Assembly (NCBI RefSeq): GCF_011769525.1
Contig: NZ_CP050440.1
Location: 6,573,501-6,637,500 of the forward strand
DNA: 64,000 bases
Source of the DNA: Tolypothrix sp. PCC 7910
GTDB taxonomy: Bacteria > Cyanobacteriota > Cyanobacteriia > Cyanobacteriales > Nostocaceae
Direction of reading: 5' to 3'
Made by a program: the position numbers and the translations under genes. Of this stretch, positions 27,883 to 36,867 are shown piece after piece. The notes below the pieces were generated by a model. The model had not been told where the DNA came from. It was given only the letters and a program-made list of their open reading frames with translations, and did not search any database. The first letter of the stretch is position 1, and the number at the start of each line of letters is the position of its first letter.

Positions 27883-28431
27883 ATGAGAGATTATTACCGA
27901 GATTTTTTGATTCGTAACTGGGAGCAGAGCGATCGCACAAGCACTGCCGCAGTCATCAGTTATGTATTATCAGAATACGGTTTGGGCTGGGAACCAAACG
28001 GTGCTGATCGAGATGTGGTCAAAGTCGAAGAATGCTACTTAGCCACAGGTGGTGAGTTTTGGGTAATTGAACACCAAGGCCATCTAGTAGGAACTGGGGC
28101 ATATTACCCCATAAATAGGGGTGAAAAAGCCGTAGAAATAAGAAAAATGTACCTCTTACCCAGCATTAGAGGCATAGGGCTAGGGAAATATTTATTACAA
28201 CAACTAGAAGCTGCGATCGCCTCCCGTGGTTTTCAACAAATTTGGATTGAAACCGCCAGTGTTTTAGTAGAAGCCGTCAAACTCTATGAAAGCAACGGCT
28301 ATCAACCCGCAACAGGAGTAGAAACCCCAAGGTGCGATCGCGTTTATGTCAAATACCTCAATCAGCCTGAGTTGGGGACTGGGGACTGGGAACTGGGGAC
28401 TGGGGACTGGGGACTGGGGACTGGGGATTAA
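27883..28431 (+). CDS. GNAT family N-acetyltransferase with repeat-encoded C-terminus
   Basis: A 182-residue GNAT enzyme that would transfer acetyl from acetyl-CoA to an unknown amine. The CoA-binding region is RKMYLLPSIRGIGLGKYLL, with the R-x-x-G-x-G/A pattern, followed by IWIETASVLVEAVKLYESNGY. ATG 27883 is preferred because frames extending further upstream run into the pseudogene. The last 20 residues (ELGTGDWELGTGDW and so on) are encoded by a GGGGACT heptanucleotide tract at 28374-28427, so the natural C-terminus after KYLNQP has been extended by repeat DNA. Confidence 0.85.
   Translation: MRDYYRDFLIRNWEQSDRTSTAAVISYVLSEYGLGWEPNGADRDVVKVEECYLATGGEFWVIEHQGHLVGTGAYYPINRGEKAVEIRKMYLLPSIRGIGLGKYLLQQLEAAIASRGFQQIWIETASVLVEAVKLYESNGYQPATGVETPRCDRVYVKYLNQPELGTGDWELGTGDWGLGTGD
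28374..28427. repeat. GGGGACT heptanucleotide tandem repeat inside a coding region
   Basis: Seven tandem seven-base units, six reading GGGGACT and one GGGAACT, plus a partial unit. The array forms the 3' end of the acetyltransferase gene. Three heptamers keep frame (21 bases), so copy-number change by one or two units would shift the stop. Confidence 0.9.
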
Positions 28432-28440
28432 GGAGGCTAG

Positions 28441-28770
28441 CTATTTATTTACTAGGGGTAACATCTGTAAAACTGTAATCCTTAAATCTGGAAACTCTAG
28501 GGGTGAAATAGTTTCATCTTCTGACAAAATCTGTTCGCTTTGGTAACCATCGTCTGTTGGTTCCCGAACAACCTGTAATTGGCAGTTAACCACATCTAAC
28601 ACCCAATAATCACGAATTCTCGCTTTTAAATAAGATTTACCTTTAATTTCACAGTCTAGTTTCAGGCTGCTATCTGCCACTTCAATAATTAAGCAAATCT
28701 CAGATAGAGTTTGGTAATAGGTAATAGGTAATGGGTAATTGGAGACAAACCCCAAATGACCAATGACCAA
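28441..28770 (-). pseudogene. Truncated Uma2-family (DUF820) endonuclease-like gene
   Basis: The C-terminal half of a Uma2/DUF820 protein is clear: ICLIIEVADSSLKLDCEIKGKSY, DYWVLDVVNCQLQVVREP and ISPLEFPDL. Uma2 proteins are about 190 residues and use a PD-(D/E)xK nuclease-type fold. Here about the first 80-90 residues are missing. The upstream codons (positions 28712-28770) are made of GGTAATA and CAATGAC repeat DNA and encode unrelated sequence. The gene is therefore most likely a repeat-truncated remnant, although a small protein could still be made. Confidence 0.75.
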
Positions 28771-28795
28771 TGACCAATGACAAATGACAAACCCC
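28712..28795. repeat. Heptanucleotide repeat tract (GGTAATA and CAATGAC units)
   Basis: Three GGTAAT-type units are followed by ACCAATG/ACAAATG-type units. The tract replaces the 5' part of the Uma2-like gene. Similar units occur at 33730-33830 and 46390-46415. Confidence 0.8.
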
Positions 28796-28863
28796 CAACA
28801 CCAAAGTTAATTTGTGCCAGATTAATGTCAGTTAAATTCTGATATTGAAAGGACAAGCTAGCG

Positions 28864-29538
28864 GTGATTTATGCTAGAAGTGCATTGAAAGGCTTACTGA
28901 ACCTTTTCTTACAATCCCATTGCCCTTTGTGCCAACGCAGTACATCACGTCAAGTATGTGAATACTGTGAAAGACAGCTGCAGCAATGTCGCCAGCAAGA
29001 CCCTAATAAGTTTTGGCAACAGGCTATACCAGTATTTAGCTGGGGAATTTATGGCGGTTCGCTAAAAAGAGCGATCGCAGTGATGAAATATGAAAATCAA
29101 CCACAAATTTCTCAGCCGTTGGGCCAATGGTTAGGTGAGACATGGTTATTACATTCACCCCTACGTCATCAAAAGCTGACTGTTGTTCCTATCCCACTTC
29201 ACGCAAGTAAGCAAAAAAAGCGAGGCTACAACCAAGCAGCACTACTAGGACAAAGCTTTTGCCAAACAACTGGGTTAAAATTCAAACTAAATGGTCTAGA
29301 AAGAGTTAGAGAAACTAAAGCACAATTTGGTTTATCAGTATCTGAGCGAGAAACAAACTTGGCCGCAGCTTTTGATGTGGGTCAGGAATTTCGCCGCAGT
29401 CCTCCAACTTTCCCCGTGTTGTTAGTAGACGATATTTACACTACAGGTGCTACCGCCGCTGCTGCGGTACAAACACTTCGTCAGTGTGGAATTACGGTTT
29501 CAGGGTTAGTAGCACTTGCTACTGCTATAAAAAATTAG
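28864..29538 (+). CDS. comF: ComF family phosphoribosyltransferase-like protein
   Basis: A 224-residue protein with an N-terminal zinc-finger-like double CxxC (HCPLCQRS and VCEYCERQ) and a type I phosphoribosyltransferase domain whose PRPP motif is VLLVDDIYTTGAT at the C-terminal end. ComF proteins act in natural DNA uptake, at the cytosolic side of the channel. KKRGYNQAALLGQ is also a family signature. GTG 28864 is the likely start, since no ATG fits before the first cysteines. It stands alone here, without other com genes. Confidence 0.92.
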   Translation: MIYARSALKGLLNLFLQSHCPLCQRSTSRQVCEYCERQLQQCRQQDPNKFWQQAIPVFSWGIYGGSLKRAIAVMKYENQPQISQPLGQWLGETWLLHSPLRHQKLTVVPIPLHASKQKKRGYNQAALLGQSFCQTTGLKFKLNGLERVRETKAQFGLSVSERETNLAAAFDVGQEFRRSPPTFPVLLVDDIYTTGATAAAAVQTLRQCGITVSGLVALATAIKN

Positions 29539-29601
29539 TAACTCAACAACTCATGGGAAAGTAATTCTAGGAAACTCTATATTTGACCGTGCCAATTTGA
29601 G

Positions 29602-29645
29602 ATTTTGGATTTTGCGAAAAGTCCAAAGTCCGCAAAATTCAAAAT
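29602..29645. repeat. Imperfect hairpin (15-bp stem)
   Basis: ATTTTGGATTTTGCG pairs with CGCAAAATTCAAAAT through one G-T wobble around a 14-base loop. This ATTTTGGATTTT/AAAATTC type of sequence is another dispersed cyanobacterial intergenic repeat. It lies between comF and the PPC-domain gene and may form a transcript hairpin. Confidence 0.6.
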
Positions 29646-29688
29646 TGTTTGACCAAATAACCCTGTTTTTGTGGGAATTTTGCTTTAA

Positions 29689-30150
29689 ATGAACAGAAAA
29701 GGCTTTGCAGCGGGTTTGCAACGAGTAATTATCTTTCCTGCCACCTTATTGGCAATGAGCATCAGTACAACTGCCGCTTTTGCTCAAAATAAGTTATATA
29801 GTCCAATTCCTTTAACTACTACTAGTTCTGAATTTTCCGATACTCTTTCAGACAAAGATATTCCTACAGGTCAGGGTGGATTTGCACGTGATTATACGGT
29901 AAAGCTCAGCAAAGGCGATAACCTAGCAGTTGATTTGTCCTCTGACAACTTTGACAGCATTATTACACTGCTTTCTCCTAATGGTGTAACCTTAGCAGAA
30001 AATGATGATGGCCCTGATGGCACCAGCAATTCTCTATTGTTTACCCGGATTGCAGAGACAGGAACTTATATCATTCGCGTTCGTTCTTTTGGGGAGACTG
30101 GCGTTGGTAACTTTAAACTCAAAGTGACCAAACTGCAACCGATTAAATAA
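29689..30150 (+). CDS. Secreted protein with a pre-peptidase C-terminal (PPC) domain
   Basis: A 153-residue exported protein. The signal peptide is residues 1-32 (IFPATLLAMSISTTAAFA-Q). The rest is one PPC beta-sandwich: RDYTVKLSKGDNLAVDLSSDNFDS, ITLLSPNG, ENDDGPDGTSNSLL and TGTYIIRVRSFG. The Asp-rich loop often binds calcium. PPC domains usually decorate secreted proteases, but this copy stands alone without a catalytic domain. Role unknown. Confidence 0.85.
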   Translation: MNRKGFAAGLQRVIIFPATLLAMSISTTAAFAQNKLYSPIPLTTTSSEFSDTLSDKDIPTGQGGFARDYTVKLSKGDNLAVDLSSDNFDSIITLLSPNGVTLAENDDGPDGTSNSLLFTRIAETGTYIIRVRSFGETGVGNFKLKVTKLQPIK

Positions 30151-30152
30151 AT

Positions 30153-30235
30153 GGGCATGGGGCATGGGGCATTGGTAATGGGTAATTGCAATTTTTCCCC
30201 TTTTCCCCTTTTCCTCCTCATCCCCAATTCCCATC
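30153..30235. repeat. Low-complexity repeat tract (GGGCATG, GGTAATG, TTTTCCCC)
   Basis: A short G-rich heptanucleotide part is followed by a C/T-rich part, the same arrangement as at 17303-17440. It fills the gap between the convergent PPC-domain and cobS genes. Confidence 0.8.
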
Positions 30236-31009
30236 TCAAAAACCAGTTAGCGCGCAGAGAAATAGGGCTTCAGTCCATTCCACCACTGCACCATAAGTGT
30301 CTCCTGTGTGTCCACCTAATTTGTGGTTAAACCAGGCACCAGTTATAGTAGCGATCGCACTCCCAGCGATTACCATTGCTAGTGCTAAACATCTCTGCTG
30401 GCTATCTATTAAAAAAAGTAAACCACTTATACCAATCAGTAACAAAAGCCCAGGTAATACGTCTTTATAAGATTGAATGGCTTGTTTATGAACTGCACCT
30501 TTACCACTCAGTTTAAGGTAAGGATAACAAGCGATCGCTAGCTGTTGTCCCCAGCGCCCCCAACCACAAGCCGCCATCAATATCAGCCAACGGTTTTCTT
30601 CTATCTCTGTTAACGCAGCTGTTTTTAGCAGCACTATGGCGATCGCTGCCATTGCGCCAAACGCACCTGTAGCGCTATCTGCCATCACCTCTAGCCGTCT
30701 TTTGGGGTCACCTACCGCCAATCCGTCAGCAGTATCCATTGCACCATCTAAATGCAATCCTCCAGTAATGCCAATCCCTAAGCTAATTACTAAAGCACTA
30801 CGAGTTAATATTGGTATACCCAGATAACTCATGCCTGTATCACATAACCCTAAAATTCCCCCAATCAACACTCCTACTAACAAAGCAAAACGTGCTACTC
30901 CCCCAAATTCCAATCCATTCACGTATGGCAATGGAATAGTAGTATAAAAAATCACGCTAGATAGTAGATTCAGCAGCAGCTTTTTCCACCACGGAGGCTG
31001 ATTTGTCAT
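30236..31009 (-). CDS. cobS: CobS, adenosylcobinamide-GDP ribazoletransferase
   Basis: A 257-residue membrane enzyme that joins adenosylcobinamide-GDP with alpha-ribazole at the last steps of cobalamin synthesis. The family signature [14 protein letters not shown] with [18 protein letters not shown] is present, with about six hydrophobic helices. ATG 31009 gives a start [15 protein letters not shown] typical for the family; eight further residues upstream are unlikely to be translated. Other cob genes are not in the window. I looked upstream for a cobalamin riboswitch and did not find its conserved box. Confidence 0.93.
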   Translation of the reverse strand: MTNQPPWWKKLLLNLLSSVIFYTTIPLPYVNGLEFGGVARFALLVGVLIGGILGLCDTGMSYLGIPILTRSALVISLGIGITGGLHLDGAMDTADGLAVGDPKRRLEVMADSATGAFGAMAAIAIVLLKTAALTEIEENRWLILMAACGWGRWGQQLAIACYPYLKLSGKGAVHKQAIQSYKDVLPGLLLLIGISGLLFLIDSQQRCLALAMVIAGSAIATITGAWFNHKLGGHTGDTYGAVVEWTEALFLCALTGF

Positions 31010-31033
31010 ATAATTTACTTGCTTGAAAAACAA

Positions 31034-31379
31034 TTTGTGGAATAACGCTTACCATTACTGCACAGCCTGTAGAAAAAGATTTTAAAGCTTTCTATAAGTT
31101 TTATTCTCTGTTGCAATTAGTCCACAAAATTTTGTTATGCTAGTTTCAGTAACAACAACTAGTGCATAGTATTTTTTTATACGGGTTGTAAAATTCTTAG
31201 GCAATATTTCATCAGACATACTTTTGTCTTGTATCCTTGAACTAATAACTTCATCAAGGTTATTAGACGATTGCCTAAGAAAGTTGATATTTTTTTAAAT
31301 GTAGGGGGTAACAGAGGGCTATTAACTTAAACTTTTGCGCTTCTATTACACCTCACCTTCGCTCATTCCCTATTTGTTT
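31034..31379. other. Intergenic region between divergent cobS and the 31380 gene
   Basis: About 345 AT-rich bases between the two divergent genes, where both promoters should lie. No gene, repeat or riboswitch was recognised. Confidence 0.4.
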
Positions 31380-31832
31380 ATGAGTCATCATCTACCCGAA
31401 ACCAGAATACCAGCTCCGTGCATTATTAACACGGGAATTATTGTAAATAAGCTCGACATACGGCGATTGCTGGCTGATTTAGGTCGAGTTCACTATATCT
31501 ACACCCACGAAGGTCAATTACAGAGCGAGGGTGATGGTGATGTGATGGAAGTATTTGCCAATCCTCAACGGTCTACTCTAGTCGCCAACCAAGCGCTTTA
31601 CTTGAATGTTTATAGTTTTGATTATCTAGAACTAAAACAATCCCCGCAACAAGAAACCTACTTTGATTTAATGCAAGAGGGTATGTGTTTGCGGCTAATT
31701 CCCCTTTCAACACCTCTACAAGAGCGCAGAGAGAGAAGTTTAAATGTCAGCGCCATCGAAGCCATGATGGAGCAAGTACTCTCCGCCAGATGGGATGCAG
31801 AAATTGATGACGATACTTCTGATTCCTTTTAA
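31380..31832 (+). CDS. Conserved cyanobacterial protein of unknown function
   Basis: A 150-residue soluble protein starting at ATG 31380 (MSHHLPETRIPAPCIINTG); an upstream in-frame start would add 15 unlikely residues. It has a mixed alpha/beta pattern, an acidic tail (DAEIDDDTSDSF), and no membrane segment. It resembles small proteins conserved among cyanobacteria but I cannot name a family. It lies upstream of tgt, separated by repeat-rich DNA. Confidence 0.6.
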   Translation: MSHHLPETRIPAPCIINTGIIVNKLDIRRLLADLGRVHYIYTHEGQLQSEGDGDVMEVFANPQRSTLVANQALYLNVYSFDYLELKQSPQQETYFDLMQEGMCLRLIPLSTPLQERRERSLNVSAIEAMMEQVLSARWDAEIDDDTSDSF

Positions 31833-33724
<1,892 letters not shown>

Positions 33725-33729
33725 GGTAA

Positions 33730-33830
33730 GGGATTGGGTAATGGGTAATGGGTAATGGGTAATGGGGGAAAAGCGAAATGACAAATGACAAATGACTAAT
33801 GACAAACCCCAAATGACTAATGACCAAACC
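33730..33830. repeat. Heptanucleotide repeat tract between tgt and psbK
   Basis: Four or five GGGTAAT units are followed by AAATGAC/TAATGAC units. The tract ends about 60 bases before the psbK start, leaving room for a psbK promoter. Confidence 0.85.
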
Positions 33831-33888
33831 ATGTTAAGATACCTATCAATTATGAAATGCTGTGTTGGATAGGTGGATATAAACAAAT

Positions 33889-34026
33889 ATGGAAGCAGCA
33901 CTGTTGTTAGCAAAATTGCCAGAAGCTTACCAAATTTTTGATCCTTTGGTGGATGTTCTCCCAGTCATTCCCGTTTTCTTCTTGTTACTTGCTTTCGTCT
34001 GGCAAGCAGCAGTCGGATTTAGGTAA
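33889..34026 (+). CDS. psbK: PsbK, photosystem II reaction centre small subunit
   Basis: A 45-residue precursor ([20 protein letters not shown]... [11 protein letters not shown]). The mature form normally begins at the Lys-Leu-Pro-Glu-Ala-Tyr segment ([18 protein letters not shown]), after removal of the first residues. One membrane helix spans about 22-42. PsbK sits at the edge of the PSII core near CP43 and PsbZ. The [23 protein letters not shown] end is nearly invariant in the family. A strong terminator follows 20 bases after the stop. Confidence 0.97.
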
Positions 34027-34046
34027 GTTAATTAATTTAAAATTTC

Positions 34047-34080
34047 TAGGACAGGTACAAAAAACCTGTCCTATTTTTTT
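34047..34080 (+). terminator. Rho-independent terminator after psbK
   Basis: TAGGACAGGT pairs perfectly with ACCTGTCCTA around a seven-base loop and is followed directly by seven T. It should end the psbK transcript. Confidence 0.92.
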
Positions 34081-34211
34081 AGCATCAGATTGTTTACTTA
34101 ATTTGGTATTTCTTAATATTTTGTAATAAATTAATATAGACTTAAATTAGTATATCAAGCCTAGTCAACAAACAGGCAAAAGCCACTCTTAAAGATAGTA
34201 AGGTATCAGTT

Positions 34212-34508
34212 ATGGGTAATATAAAATTTGTTAAAGAAGAGAAGGAAGTAGTGGCTGCAGATGGTGCTAATCTTCGGCTAAAAGCAATGCAAAATGGTAT
34301 TGACATCTATACATTATTCGGCAAAATGACAAATTGTGGCGGCTATGGTCAGTGTGGCACTTGCATAGTCGAAATTGTTGAAGGGATAGATAATCTTTCT
34401 CCACGTACAGATGTAGAAAACCGCAAATTGAAGAAAAAGCCTGCAAACTATCGCCTTGCTTGCCAAACCTTAGTAAATGGGCCTGTCAGCGTAGTAACAA
34501 AGCCTTAA
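34212..34508 (+). CDS. 2Fe-2S ferredoxin-like protein
   Basis: A 98-residue protein with the plant-type 2Fe-2S ligand set: C-x5-C-x2-C in [11 protein letters not shown] and a fourth Cys in RLACQT near residue 85. It lacks the exact CRAGACSTC loop of photosynthetic PetF and has several added Lys/Glu residues, so it is a separate ferredoxin class with an unknown partner. It lies between psbK and psbM. Being next to psbM is, as I recall, common in cyanobacteria. Confidence 0.92.
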   Translation: MGNIKFVKEEKEVVAADGANLRLKAMQNGIDIYTLFGKMTNCGGYGQCGTCIVEIVEGIDNLSPRTDVENRKLKKKPANYRLACQTLVNGPVSVVTKP

Positions 34509-34584
34509 CTACTTAGCTTCACCACTTGTTACTTTCATTGGCATCCGTCCAATAGGCAATGGCGTTATCAAACTAGAGTTTCAC

Positions 34585-34617
34585 AATTTTGAATTTTGAA
34601 TTTTGAATTTTGAATTG
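34585..34617. repeat. AATTTTG tandem heptanucleotide repeat
   Basis: Four exact AATTTTG units and a partial fifth lie between the ferredoxin and psbM genes. The same kind of unit (AAAATTC) appears at 31965-31987. Confidence 0.85.
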
Positions 34618-34685
34618 CCTAACTCTGTCATTGATGATGCTATTCTAATGTTGTTGACTGGAAATCTAAGAGAGGCTTTCTTGCC

Positions 34686-34802
34686 ATGCAAGTGAATGAC
34701 CTGGGGTTCGTAGCGAGCATTCTGTTCGTACTAGTTCCCTCTGTATTTTTGCTGATTCTGTACATCCAAACAGCTAGCCGCGAAGGTAAAAAAGATAGTT
34801 AA
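34686..34802 (+). CDS. psbM: PsbM, photosystem II small subunit
   Basis: A 38-residue protein, [20 protein letters not shown] then [18 protein letters not shown]. The M-x-V-N-x-L-G-F start and the VLVPSVFL helix are diagnostic. PsbM sits at the interface of the two PSII monomers. A terminator follows at 34824. Confidence 0.97.
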   Translation: MQVNDLGFVASILFVLVPSVFLLILYIQTASREGKKDS

Positions 34803-34823
34803 TACGTTTTTTATAAAATAAAG

Positions 34824-34853
34824 AACCCCTGCACCTATGGTGTAGGGGTTTTT
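34824..34853 (+). terminator. Rho-independent terminator after psbM
   Basis: AACCCCTGCACC pairs with GGTGTAGGGGTT (one G-T wobble) around a three-base loop and is followed by three T. It lies about 20 bases after psbM and 30 bases before the end of the convergent stress-protein gene. Confidence 0.88.
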
Positions 34854-34882
34854 GTTTATCAACCGCTAAATCTATTGTGACC

Positions 34883-35734
34883 TTAACTAGTAGTTCGTGC
34901 CAACAATACAGGACAAGTAGCGTTGACCCGAACATAGTCAGATAAAGAAGCACCGATTAGCCTATCTATATCAACAAAACTTTTAGCTACCGATGGACGG
35001 CGATCTGGAGATCCAAGTAATAATAAATCTATGTTCAACTTGTCGGCCATGCTGCAAATTTCTTCACCTGGTTTGCCATTGCTGCTGAAACAACGAGCTT
35101 TAACTCCATATCTTTCGGCCTCTGCAATTGCTGCTGCTAAAACTGAATTTTTCTCTGGAGTAATTTCGGTTGGTTCAGATGATTTACCACGTAAATCGGT
35201 ATTAACATTAGCCAAAAACAACTGACCGCCTGGGATATCTCGCAGCAAGAACAAAGCCAAACTTAAACAATGTTTTGCAGAGTCAGAGTTATCCATTGCT
35301 ACCATGACGCGGTTAATTTTCTTGACATAAATGTCATCTTTTACCAGCAACATGGGGCGAGAGGACAACTGAAATACATACTGGCTCACGGAGTTCGATA
35401 AAATTGATTGCAGTCGCTTGAGTCCTCGTGAACCCATGATAATCAAGTCAGCGTCTATTTCATCAGCTACCTTACAAACCACATCTTTGGGATCGCCTTG
35501 GCGCAAGATGGAAGAAACCTGACTCGGATCTAAGTTCAAAGACTGAATAGCATTAGCTAGAATCTTGCCACCTTCTTCCCACTTGTCTGTCATTGCAGAA
35601 GCAGTAGATTGAGCATTAACTACGTGCAAAACAGTAACTTTTGCACTTTGAATTGATGGCACTTCTTTCAACGTCTTGAGCATCTCTTCTGCGTGCCCCA
35701 ATCCAGATACAGCCAGCAAAATTTTTTCTATCAT
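34883..35734 (-). CDS. Tandem universal stress protein (two UspA domains)
   Basis: A 283-residue protein with two UspA-like domains (about 1-135 and 140-283). The first has the nucleotide-loop pattern MGSRGLKRLQSILSNSVS, where the usual last Gly is Asn. The second has LGSPDRRPSVAKSF and lacks the classic G-x2-G-x9-G(S/T), so the two halves may bind ATP differently. The domains start KILLAVSGLG and RVMVAMDNSD. UspA proteins respond to stress in the cytosol. It is convergent with psbM and ends just after the terminator. Confidence 0.88.
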   Translation of the reverse strand: MIEKILLAVSGLGHAEEMLKTLKEVPSIQSAKVTVLHVVNAQSTASAMTDKWEEGGKILANAIQSLNLDPSQVSSILRQGDPKDVVCKVADEIDADLIIMGSRGLKRLQSILSNSVSQYVFQLSSRPMLLVKDDIYVKKINRVMVAMDNSDSAKHCLSLALFLLRDIPGGQLFLANVNTDLRGKSSEPTEITPEKNSVLAAAIAEAERYGVKARCFSSNGKPGEEICSMADKLNIDLLLLGSPDRRPSVAKSFVDIDRLIGASLSDYVRVNATCPVLLARTTS

Positions 35735-36867
35735 CTTACGTCTTGTTGTTAAGGTTGCTTAAGTTTCTGCTCAGTTAGGTTTTTATTACAGCGCTGAAAA
35801 ACCTAGTAAATTTTCTGCGCTCATAAAATCACCAAATGAATTCTCAATAAGGACACATTCAGCCATTTAAGCGAGCTGACAGAAGCCTGAATTCATTAGC
35901 TCGAGATAAGCAGAAAAAACAGCTTTTTCTTTGCTTAATCCCGTAGATTTAGCTAAGGAAATTAGAAACTGAGAACGAGTCACCAGAACTACTCAAAGTC
36001 AAGCACAGCCAATAATCTACACCATAATGTTTCGGGTATTGAGACTTATGGACTGGGGTACTGGAGATTGAGATATTTATTTGCGCTCCGTTACTTAAGT
36101 TCTTAAATAGCTTCTAATGATTAAGCATACTCTCAATTTAGCCTGTCAAACTTAATAAAACATGATGGTATTTATGATTTTTAACCTATGTTCATCTTTG
36201 TTCATTAAAAGGCATTTAATTACTGTAAATAAATTCAATAAAAAGCTGGTATATTACATTGAATTTAGAATAAATTAATTATTTTTCAATAAAATTTAAG
36301 AATAATTCAGCTACTCCTCAAATTTGCTAGCAGTGCCACTTGTCTGATAAGGCTTGTTAGAGTAGCACGATATCCTGGTTTTAGCACTATCGCCGGATTT
36401 ATCAAAATTTAGTGCCTTAAATTTAGATTCAGATAAAGTTATATTTTTATAAATTATTTTTACTTGCTTTCGTCAAAAATTGCTATACCAATCAGCATTA
36501 ATTTTTTAATACAGTGTTTTCACCGTTGACTATTGGCTGATGATTTTGAGATAAAACCGGAACAGTATCTCACACTCAAAAACCAAATACGCCTAAATTT
36601 TCATCAAAAGCCAAGTTAATAATGTGGCGCTAGCTTTTTATGTGTATATACTGAAGTAGATTTTATATCTAGAGTTAATAATTACCAGTATGAGAGGTTT
36701 CACCCCTCATTGATAGGCTTGGGAAAGAATTTGGATCAGCCCCCAATCAAAAAGCGCTGTTGGCTACCTTAGCTTCTATGAAACCAACTATATTTATTGC
36801 TACGATTTTGCGATTATCAACCTAATACCGAATACTTAAGCTTTTTGTGATATTTCAGAGGTAAATT
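35735..36867. other. Long AT-rich intergenic region
   Basis: More than 1.1 kb without a gene. I find no protein frame, tRNA or strong terminator. It would hold the promoters of the minus-strand stress-protein gene and the plus-strand 736-residue gene. A non-coding RNA could hide here. Confidence 0.45.

Noticed and set aside
28374-28427. Possible CRISPR array
   Set aside because: Units are seven bases with no spacers; this is a simple tandem repeat, as are the other tracts in the window.
31010-31334. Possible cobalamin riboswitch upstream of cobS
   Set aside because: I searched by eye for the conserved B12-box sequence on the minus strand and did not find it.
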